DNA of 64,000 nucleotides, taken from NCBI GenBank assembly GCA_913009655.1, contig CAJVWI010000001.1, positions 62,001-126,000 on the forward strand, in the 5' to 3' direction. The translations under genes were made by a program, and so were the position numbers. Positions 8,762 through 15,820 of the stretch are shown in pieces. This DNA comes from an uncultured Cryomorphaceae bacterium (GTDB taxonomy: Bacteria; Bacteroidota; Bacteroidia; Flavobacteriales; Schleiferiaceae). Position 1 is the stretch's first letter. Every line of letters starts with the position of its first letter. Under the pieces are notes generated by a model. The model was not told the origin of the DNA, ran no database searches, and saw only the letters and a list, made by a program, of their open reading frames with translations.

Positions 8762-9105
8762 TCAGAAAGAATGTGTGGGCAATTAGCTCGATATGTTTCT
8801 TATTACATCAAATATTAATCTATTGTCATTTTTCTAACATATATCTAGATTCATATTTAGATCCTCTAGTTTTTATTCCCACGCTTATAGGGGGGATAGA
8901 ATATTTAATAAGCTTTTTTTTAATTAATTTTAGGATAAAAACTATTCTAATTTATTGCTATACAACCATAATTGCCATAATATTTGAGTTTGTCATACCT
9001 AATTTTGATCACAGATTTACTGCTGATATTTATGATTGTGTTGCATATTTCTTTGGAGCCTCTGTTTATACCAAAACTGTATTTACCCGGGTGATAAAAT
9101 CTTAA
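8758..9105 (+). CDS. Small VanZ-like/'magnesium citrate transporter'-type membrane protein
   Basis: I start at ATG 8758 (MIRKNVWAIS), which overlaps the stop of the 43-codon gene; a TTG four codons earlier is less likely. The 115-residue product has about four membrane segments. It contains YLDSYLDPLVFIPTLIGG and IFEFVIPNFDHRFTADIYD, a pattern seen in small Flavobacteria proteins that databases often name magnesium citrate secondary transporter without experimental support, and it resembles the core of VanZ-like proteins. Function is unknown; I give the family resemblance only. Confidence 0.65.
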   Translation: MIRKNVWAISSICFLLHQILIYCHFSNIYLDSYLDPLVFIPTLIGGIEYLISFFLINFRIKTILIYCYTTIIAIIFEFVIPNFDHRFTADIYDCVAYFFGASVYTKTVFTRVIKS

Positions 9106-9163
9106 TTATACATTGAAAACCATAGACATTCAATAAAGAAGCATGAGAGACTCTGCTGTTAGA

Positions 9164-10678
9164 TTAGCCAATAATTTTGCCGGTCTCTAAGAATTCAACA
9201 CACGCTAAATACACCCCAATTGAGCAGGCATAACCTTGTTCCGATTTATCTTCTATATTTTGATTAAAATTGGAATTATATATCCTTAAGAAATTTTTAT
9301 TTTTTTCAAAAAATACATCGCAAGTACGAATAAATGATTGAGCTATTTTATTCGCTAAACCTACATTACCACAACGATGAGATCCAACTAAGCATGCCCA
9401 TTGAATCGAAGGAGAAACATAGGGAAAATCCCATTCTTGTCCAGTATCTGCTAAACTTGTGACCACTCCACCTTTGGTCAAGTAATTAAGTTCTAAAATT
9501 TCTAAAACACGATCGACCTGTTTAACACCTGGAGCTCCAATCCATAATGGGTAAAACATTGCAGCACTAAGATGATCACTACGTCCCATTCCATCCAAGT
9601 CAATATCAGTATAGGTTTCACCATTCCAGAATAAGGTATTTAAGGCAGAACGGCGTTCCCTTACCCTTGCGCTCCATTGATTCTTCTCAGCCGGAAAAGC
9701 TCTTCCAAGAGCGAATTCAAGGTGAGATAAAAGTGCATTCAATTCAATAGGGATAATATGAGCTGCTTTTATAGAGGATGGATCCGATGGTTCAGACATC
9801 CAACGACTACTAGAGCCCCAACCTGACTCACTTGCTGAGCATAAATGCTCGATTATATCTTGCTCGGAAGACCCTGATTTTTTTGCGGCAGCTAAAAGAT
9901 CTGAGTGGTGATCGAGTATTCTGTGTTTTTTGTCTGATTTATCATCCCAGTATCGATTTAAAACATAACCTTTAACCTTAACCACGCGACGATATGCAAA
10001 GCCATCAGCCGCCTCAACGTCAGCTCCTTCCATCCAAAATTGATATTCTCGTCTTAAGGCCAGGGCATAGTCCGACCAATCGGCCCAGCCTTTGTTCACT
10101 ATGACAGCTACCATTAGAGAAAAATATGGCGGTTGGGAAGACGATAGTGAATAATACCTTGGTTGGCTTGGAATTAATCCATATTTCTCCAGTAGATAAG
10201 CAAAATTATCAACCATATCAATAGCGGCCTGCTTCTTTTGGGATGCAACCAAACCTAAAATTGTAAAATAACTTTCCCCATAGGTCATGTCCTGAGATGT
10301 CTCAGAAGAAACGAAGTAAGGTTTTGGAAGAGCAATTCGACTACCACTCCATTTTGACTTATCAATGCCTCGATTTAAATGCTGCCAGAAGTCTTCGCAA
10401 TATTGTTTTGCTGACTGCTTTCTTGATTCTTTATACTTTGAAAGGATTGGCTCTTGAAGAACTAGGTTTGCTTTGATAAATACATCAGATTTACCCTTGT
10501 GCTTTTCCCAGTTAGCCAAAATAGTCTTGACGGCTCCATTTGGTTTGGAATCTCTTAATTCTTGAGAACTATACGAAGACCCTTTCACTATGAGATCTGA
10601 AATCATATCTTCCCATGCAGGCTGATGGTTAGGAACACTTCCAGCTATGTCCTTTAAAACTTGTGAATTATTATACAA
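9164..10678 (-). CDS. Trehalase-like (GH37-fold) protein lacking catalytic residues
   Basis: The 504-residue protein aligns along its length with E. coli TreA: PKPYFVS near 119, SYFTILGL near 136, SQPPYFSLMV near 181, VLNRYWDD near 239, SGWGSSSRWM near 285, IIPIELNALL near 308 and QEWDFPYVSPSIQW near 414. Key positions differ. The first GH37 signature (PGGRFxExYxWDxY) is replaced by residues 124-137, the Arg of RSQPP is Ser180, the catalytic acid of GWDFSSRW is Gly288 (codon GGC), and the position of the catalytic base is Arg465 by ungapped alignment. There is no signal peptide, so it should be cytoplasmic. It is divergent from a NUDIX regulator and a symporter. It may be a sugar-binding pseudoenzyme or act by another chemistry. 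Fold confidence is high; activity is unknown. Confidence 0.8.
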   Translation of the reverse strand: MYNNSQVLKDIAGSVPNHQPAWEDMISDLIVKGSSYSSQELRDSKPNGAVKTILANWEKHKGKSDVFIKANLVLQEPILSKYKESRKQSAKQYCEDFWQHLNRGIDKSKWSGSRIALPKPYFVSSETSQDMTYGESYFTILGLVASQKKQAAIDMVDNFAYLLEKYGLIPSQPRYYSLSSSQPPYFSLMVAVIVNKGWADWSDYALALRREYQFWMEGADVEAADGFAYRRVVKVKGYVLNRYWDDKSDKKHRILDHHSDLLAAAKKSGSSEQDIIEHLCSASESGWGSSSRWMSEPSDPSSIKAAHIIPIELNALLSHLEFALGRAFPAEKNQWSARVRERRSALNTLFWNGETYTDIDLDGMGRSDHLSAAMFYPLWIGAPGVKQVDRVLEILELNYLTKGGVVTSLADTGQEWDFPYVSPSIQWACLVGSHRCGNVGLANKIAQSFIRTCDVFFEKNKNFLRIYNSNFNQNIEDKSEQGYACSIGVYLACVEFLETGKIIG

Positions 10679-10977
10679 TTTGAAAATTTTCTAAGTTATT
10701 CATATCAAAAAATTGAAACATTAGCTTTTTCTAAACTATTTGGGATTATGACTTTTTTTGATGATATCTAATTATTTCGACACGAAGATACCAACTATAA
10801 TTTAGAACGATAAAAGTTGATATAAATAACTTAATATCAAATACTTAATTCCCATATTTGTCAATATAAGACTACCTAAATATATTAATATTATCACCAG
10901 AAGGGATTATTTCGTGAGTCAAGTCAAATGAATCTAACCTTTAATCAGATTCGTAATTTAGTGATGAGCATTAAAAT

Positions 10978-11006
10978 TAATAAAGTGTTAAAAAAACACT
11001 TTATTA
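10978..11006. promoter_or_regulatory. Perfect 12-bp inverted repeat, possible operator
   Basis: TAATAAAGTGTT and its exact complement flank five A bases. There is no T tract on the plus strand, and the minus-strand tail is weak, so a terminator is unlikely. It sits about ten bases upstream of the -33 element of the NUDIX regulator promoter, a reasonable place for an operator bound by that regulator. This is inference from position and symmetry. Confidence 0.45.
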
Positions 11007-11015
11007 GTAAAACAA

Positions 11016-11046
11016 TTTGTTTTGGTAGATATCACTATTACCTTTG
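11016..11046 (+). promoter_or_regulatory. Promoter of the NUDIX regulator
   Basis: TTTG at 11016-11019 and the perfect -7 box TACCTTTG at 11039-11046 are 19 bases apart, the normal Bacteroidetes spacing. The ATG is 28 bases after the box. Confidence 0.6.
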
Positions 11047-11074
11047 ATAGGTATCGAAATAAAAAACAAAGTTC

Positions 11075-11779
11075 ATGTACGAAAAGGAACGTGCCCAATC
11101 ATCCACTCATTTCACATTTGGCATCTCTGTGGATTGTGTGGTTTTTGGATTTGATGGTTCAGATGTTAAAGTTCTTGTAATTAAAAGAGGGACTGAACCC
11201 TATCTAAACTTCTCTGCAATTCCAGGCGATCTCGTTCATGAGCAAGAAGACCCTCTCGACGCAACCAAACGAGTTCTAAATGAGCTTACGGGGCTAAAAG
11301 ATATTTATCTAGAGCAACTAAAAGCTTTTGCTGGAGTAAATAGACATCCCTTAGGTCGTGTAGTAACCATTGCATATTATTCTTTAATAAAAATAAGTGA
11401 CTATAATCCGCAACCTTCTTCATGGGCCACTGATGCTACATGGACATCAATTCAAGATATTGAAGAAATGGCTTTTGATCACTTTGAAATATTTTCATCC
11501 GCTTTAAATCGCCTTCAAGAAAGAGTGCGTCTCCGCCCAATTGGATTCGAATTACTTCCTGAAGAATTCACTTTAGCAGAGTTACAGTATCTGTATGAGA
11601 AATTATTAGATCAAACCTTTGATAAAGCTAATTTTCGAAAAAAAATACTTAGCATGGACTTATTAATTCCTTTAGAGAAAATGCAAAAAGCTGTTAGACA
11701 TCGCCCTGCAAGAATGTATCGTTTTGATTCTAACAGATATGCGGATTTAACTAAGAAGAATTTCCATTTTGAACTTTAA
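11075..11779 (+). CDS. NUDIX-domain transcriptional regulator (AraR/NrtR-like)
   Basis: The 234-residue protein has an N-terminal Nudix-fold domain (about residues 10-145) and a C-terminal winged-helix region (about 150-230, with LRPIGFELLPEEFTLAELQ and the basic KAVRHRPARMYRF). The Nudix box should read G-x5-E-x7-R-E-x2-E-E; here it is GDLVHEQEDPLDATKRVLNE, so the metal-binding glutamates are mostly gone and hydrolase activity is unlikely. This is the pattern of Bacteroidetes NUDIX regulators that sense sugars, such as the arabinose regulator AraR. It sits 32 bases before a sugar-type symporter and divergent from a trehalase-like gene, so it probably controls both. The ligand is not known. 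Confidence 0.8.
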   Translation: MYEKERAQSSTHFTFGISVDCVVFGFDGSDVKVLVIKRGTEPYLNFSAIPGDLVHEQEDPLDATKRVLNELTGLKDIYLEQLKAFAGVNRHPLGRVVTIAYYSLIKISDYNPQPSSWATDATWTSIQDIEEMAFDHFEIFSSALNRLQERVRLRPIGFELLPEEFTLAELQYLYEKLLDQTFDKANFRKKILSMDLLIPLEKMQKAVRHRPARMYRFDSNRYADLTKKNFHFEL

Positions 11780-11811
11780 ATTGAATTCGAAATTCTCATA
11801 AAAAACTTAAT

Positions 11812-13464
11812 ATGACAACACAATTTGAAATTTTAGATTATGTAATTTTTATTTCTTACGCTCTGCTCATACTGGGTGTTGGGCTTTATATGTCTAGGGA
11901 TAAAAAAGGGCATCAAAAAAATGCTGAAGATTATTTTTTAGCCAGTAAATCCCTTCCGTGGTGGGCTGTTGGAGCTTCTTTGATTGCTGCAAATATTTCT
12001 GCGGAGCAATTTATAGGTATGTCTGGTTCTGGATACAAACTAGGTTTAGCTATTGCATCATATGAGTGGATGGCAGCACTTACGCTATTGATTGTTGGAA
12101 AGTACTTTCTTCCAATATTTATCGAAAAAGGTTTGTACACAATTCCTGAATTTGTGGAAAAAAGGTTTTCTACTAATCTCAAAACAATTTTAGCAGTCTT
12201 CTGGATTGCCTTATATGTTTTTGTAAATCTTGCATCTGTTTTATACCTGGGTTCTTTGGCACTTGAGACAATAATGGGCGTTCCTCAAATATATGGTGTA
12301 ATGGGATTGGCAGCTTTTGCGGCGGCATATTCATTATATGGAGGACTTTCAGCCGTATCATGGACAGATGTTATTCAAGTTTTCTTTCTTACTCTTGGGG
12401 GGTTTGCCACAACATATTTGGCTCTAGATCTTGTTTCCGGTGGTCAAGGTTTTATCGCAGGCTTTAAGACAATTTATGAAGCTGCACCAGATCATTTTGC
12501 CATGATTTTGGACAAAAGCAATCCTGAATATAACAATCTCCCAGGTATTGGTGTGTTAGTTGGAGGAATGTGGGTAGCTAATCTTTATTACTGGGGATTT
12601 AATCAATATATAATTCAAAGAACTCTGGCCGCAAAGACGCTTAGAGAAGCTCAAAAAGGAATTCTATTCGCCGCGGCGTTAAAAATGATCTTACCCATAA
12701 TAGTTGTCATACCTGGAATCGCAGCATATGTTATAACTAAGGACCCTGAAATAATGGATGGATTGGGAGACATCGCTATGAATAACTTACCAGATATGAA
12801 TACTGCTGACAAAGCATACCCATGGTTATTACAGCTTCTTCCAACAGGGTTAAGAGGCTTAGCTTTTGCAGCGCTCACAGCCGCAATAGTGTCATCTCTC
12901 GCTTCCATGTTGAACTCCACTTCAACAATATTTACAATGGACATATATAAGCAATACATTAACCCCTCGGCTGACGACAGACAAACAGTTAATATGGGAC
13001 GATTTTCTGCTTTAGTTGCTTTAATTATAGCTTCTATAATGGCACCTTTATTAGGAGGGATTGATCAAGCATTTCAATTCATTCAGGAATATACAGGTAT
13101 AGTTAGTCCGGGAATACTAGCGGTGTTCATGTTGGGTCTTTTCTGGAAGAAAACAACCAATAAAGGAGCAATTATAGGGGCGTTGTCTTCTATTCCTATT
13201 GCTATGTATTTTAAAGTTAGTCCCAAAGGCTGGTCGAGCAGCCCTATTTTCTTAGAATTGCCTTTCCTAAACCAAATGGGTCTAACAACAATTATTACTA
13301 TGCTGGTCATAGCAATAATTAGTTGGTATCAATTCAAAGGTGCGGATGACAAAAAAGGAATATCGATTAGTCGAGAAACCTTTAAGACTGACCCAATTTA
13401 TAACATTGGGGCATTTGGGATTATGATACTCTTATCAGCTATCTATGCGGCTTTTTGGAGTTAA
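11812..13464 (+). CDS. Sodium:solute symporter (SSS family, SGLT-like)
   Basis: The 550-residue protein has about 14 predicted membrane segments. It carries SSS-family hallmarks: an N-terminal DYFLASKSLPWWAVGASLIA, then AANISAEQFIGMSGSGY, and YGGLSAVSWTDVIQ near residue 177. WVANLYYWGFNQYIIQR near residue 255 strongly resembles the vSGLT-type sugar subfamily. It would import a sugar or related solute using sodium at the inner membrane. It follows the NUDIX regulator by 32 bases and probably shares its transcript. The trehalase-like divergent gene hints at an alpha-glucoside or similar substrate, but this is inference only. Confidence 0.88.
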   Translation: MTTQFEILDYVIFISYALLILGVGLYMSRDKKGHQKNAEDYFLASKSLPWWAVGASLIAANISAEQFIGMSGSGYKLGLAIASYEWMAALTLLIVGKYFLPIFIEKGLYTIPEFVEKRFSTNLKTILAVFWIALYVFVNLASVLYLGSLALETIMGVPQIYGVMGLAAFAAAYSLYGGLSAVSWTDVIQVFFLTLGGFATTYLALDLVSGGQGFIAGFKTIYEAAPDHFAMILDKSNPEYNNLPGIGVLVGGMWVANLYYWGFNQYIIQRTLAAKTLREAQKGILFAAALKMILPIIVVIPGIAAYVITKDPEIMDGLGDIAMNNLPDMNTADKAYPWLLQLLPTGLRGLAFAALTAAIVSSLASMLNSTSTIFTMDIYKQYINPSADDRQTVNMGRFSALVALIIASIMAPLLGGIDQAFQFIQEYTGIVSPGILAVFMLGLFWKKTTNKGAIIGALSSIPIAMYFKVSPKGWSSSPIFLELPFLNQMGLTTIITMLVIAIISWYQFKGADDKKGISISRETFKTDPIYNIGAFGIMILLSAIYAAFWS

Positions 13465-13625
13465 GGTTTCAATGAAATTATACTCTGATACGACAAAAAG
13501 AGTGATCTTAAAATAATTAGAGATCATGAATGCATGTTTCATCCTCCATTCATTTATATCCGAACTTTTAACAGTTACTTTACTTAAGTATAATCGTGAT
13601 TTAAATTCAACCTAAAATCAGATAA

Positions 13626-14960
13626 ATGGACCGCAAAATACAAGGGTTTTCGAAGCTTTCAAAAAAAGCCAAAATGGAATGGCTGGCAAAGGTTCATCTC
13701 GATAATCCAGAAAAAGGAATTGAATTAATGAACTCTTACATGCACAATGATACTCTTATTCAAAAGAGACATGATGAATTTATTGAAAATACCGTTGCTA
13801 ATTATTTTGTACCATTAGGCGTCGCTCCAAACTTTTTAATTAATGAGGAGTTATATACCATTCCCATGGCGATTGAAGAAAGTTCTGTAGTTGCTGCAGC
13901 ATCGAAAGCTGCGAAATTCTGGATATCCCGTGGGGGATTTAAAAGCCATGTTATTTCTTCAAAAAAAATAGGACATATACACTTTACTTTCGATGGAGAT
14001 CAAAAAGAAATATTTGATTTGTTCTCAAATATTAAAAATAATTTAATATCTGCAACTTCTATTTTAACTAAAAACATGCGAAATAGAGGCGGCGGCATCC
14101 TTGATGTTGATTTAATTGACAAAACCGATAAATTGATTCATTATTATCAATTAGAAGTAAAATTTGAAACCTGTGATTCGATGGGTGCCAATTTTATAAA
14201 TTCATGTTTGGAGGAGATGTCTAAATATTTTAGGGAATATGCTGAAAAGCAATTTGAAAATTCCAGTAAGAAGTTTGATATCATCATGAGTATTCTTTCA
14301 AATTATACTCCAGAATGTCTAGTTCATTGCGAAGTAGCGTGTCCAGTTAGCGAACTGATAGATGGCCCGAATTTATCATCAGAAGAATTTGCTGAGAAAT
14401 TTAAACTTGCTGTTGAAATTGCCAAAGTAGAGCCTTACCGAGCAACTACTCACAACAAGGGAATAATGAATGGGATTGATGCTGTAATTATCGCAACGGG
14501 TAATGATTTCCGCGCAGTTGAAGCTGCTTGCCATACATACGCTTCCAAAGATGGTCAATATAAAAGTCTAACGCATTGTGATATAACAAATGGGATTTTT
14601 AAATTCTGGATTGAAATTCCTCTTTCAATAGGTACAGTTGGTGGCTTAACTAAACTTCATCCCATGGTTCAGCTCTCCCTTAATTTTTTGGGGAATCCAG
14701 ATGCACATCAGTTGATGAAAATAGTCGCTGCCAGTGGTTTAGCTCAAAATTTTGCCGCACTTAGGGCACTAACTACAACGGGCATACAAAAAGGACATAT
14801 GAAAATGCATTTACTAAACATATTGAATCAACTAGGAGCAAGTGATATCGAAAAAGAAATTTTACAGAGAATATTCTCGAAGTCTGTACCGCATCATGCA
14901 GAGGTTGTAAATGCCTTTAATGATTTAAGAAGTTCTTCAAAGAGTAAAATAGAATCTTAA
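13626..14960 (+). CDS. mvaA: Class II hydroxymethylglutaryl-CoA reductase
   Basis: The 444-residue protein matches HMG-CoA reductase of the class II (bacterial) type. It has ENTVANYFVPLGVAPNF near residue 55, IPMAIEESSVVAAASKAAK near 80 (catalytic Glu in the EES segment), an NKGIMNGIDAVIIATGND segment near 278, and a conserved GTVGGLTKLHP near 338. The enzyme makes mevalonate from HMG-CoA and feeds isoprenoid synthesis. The next gene, a GHMP-type kinase, abuts its stop codon, so the two are very probably one operon. About 160 bases upstream contain no recognised feature. Cofactor preference cannot be judged. Confidence 0.92.
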   Translation: MDRKIQGFSKLSKKAKMEWLAKVHLDNPEKGIELMNSYMHNDTLIQKRHDEFIENTVANYFVPLGVAPNFLINEELYTIPMAIEESSVVAAASKAAKFWISRGGFKSHVISSKKIGHIHFTFDGDQKEIFDLFSNIKNNLISATSILTKNMRNRGGGILDVDLIDKTDKLIHYYQLEVKFETCDSMGANFINSCLEEMSKYFREYAEKQFENSSKKFDIIMSILSNYTPECLVHCEVACPVSELIDGPNLSSEEFAEKFKLAVEIAKVEPYRATTHNKGIMNGIDAVIIATGNDFRAVEAACHTYASKDGQYKSLTHCDITNGIFKFWIEIPLSIGTVGGLTKLHPMVQLSLNFLGNPDAHQLMKIVAASGLAQNFAALRALTTTGIQKGHMKMHLLNILNQLGASDIEKEILQRIFSKSVPHHAEVVNAFNDLRSSSKSKIES

Positions 14961-15820
14961 TGACTAGTTTCCGGGCAAATGGAAAACTTCTTCTTACCTC
15001 TGAGTATGTGGTACTTAATGGAGCAAAATCTATTGCCACACCAACTAAGTTGGGACAAACCTTGAATTATGTTGAAGGAGATAAATCACTGTATTGGACT
15101 GCTCACAAAAATGACGGCAGCGTTTGGATTGAAGGGTTTGTTGAAAAATCCGATAATCTTAGGCAAGTGAAAAACCTCATCATAGAAGCAATGAAAATTG
15201 CCAGAAGAACGGAGTTCCCTAGGGGAGAAGTTTTTACAAAGCTTGAATTTCCTCAAGAATGGGGCTGGGGAAGTTCATCTACTTTAACCTCGCTAATTGC
15301 TCAGTGGTTTAATATCAATGCTTTAGAACTTCATTTCAAAACTTCAAATGGATCAGGTTATGATGTAGCATGCGCAATGGCTAATCAACCAATTTTTTAT
15401 CAAAGACTACAAAATAATATTGAAATCACTCCAATAAAATTGAATCAGTGGCCAACTGAAAATATTTATTTTCAGTACCTCGGTCAAAAAAAAGAAAGTT
15501 CTGAGGCTGTAAAAGATTATAAAAAAAAACCTGTTCAAGACATAAAATCTTTCAGTCGTTTAACGGAAAATATATATAAAGCAACAAGTATGAAAACCCT
15601 AATAGATTTGGTGAATAGCCATGAGTTATTAATGAGTAAACATCTAGGACAAGAGTCACCGCTTAAAGCAAGATTTAAAGACTTTGCAATTGGGAAGAAA
15701 AGCTTAGGGGCTTGGGGAGGCGATTTTGCTCTATTAATTATTCCTATTCCAGAACAAGTTGATTACCTTAAGCTACAAAACCCGGGAACATTTTTCTCTT
15801 GGGATGAAATAATTCGATGA
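14960..15820 (+). CDS. GYDIA-family GHMP kinase (mevalonate-pathway type)
   Basis: This 286-residue protein has the GHMP-kinase start ANGKLLLTSEYVVLNG, the glycine-rich ATP loop WGWGSSSTLTSL near residue 97 and the family signature GSGYDVACAMA near 131 (usually GSGYDIA). The family is typical of Bacteroidota and is found beside mevalonate genes. It is thought to act as mevalonate or phosphomevalonate kinase, but which step is uncertain. It follows HMG-CoA reductase without a gap, and its stop overlaps the ATG of the next gene (ATGA), so translation is probably coupled along the three genes. Confidence 0.85.
   Translation: MTSFRANGKLLLTSEYVVLNGAKSIATPTKLGQTLNYVEGDKSLYWTAHKNDGSVWIEGFVEKSDNLRQVKNLIIEAMKIARRTEFPRGEVFTKLEFPQEWGWGSSSTLTSLIAQWFNINALELHFKTSNGSGYDVACAMANQPIFYQRLQNNIEITPIKLNQWPTENIYFQYLGQKKESSEAVKDYKKKPVQDIKSFSRLTENIYKATSMKTLIDLVNSHELLMSKHLGQESPLKARFKDFAIGKKSLGAWGGDFALLIIPIPEQVDYLKLQNPGTFFSWDEIIR

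Larger units (their letters stand above)
10679..11074. other. Intergenic region between divergent genes
   Basis: This 396-base AT-rich stretch separates the trehalase-like gene from the NUDIX regulator. It holds a 12-base-pair perfect inverted repeat (10978-11006) and a good promoter for the regulator (11016-11046). A 39-codon frame beginning at 10928 is probably chance. I see no RNA gene. Confidence 0.6.

Noticed and set aside
10978-11006. Hairpin as a terminator
   Set aside because: It lies before a promoter between divergent starts and has no T tract on the plus strand.
10928-11047. 39-codon frame in the region before the NUDIX regulator
   Set aside because: It crosses the inverted repeat and promoter and has no recognisable protein features, so it is probably chance.
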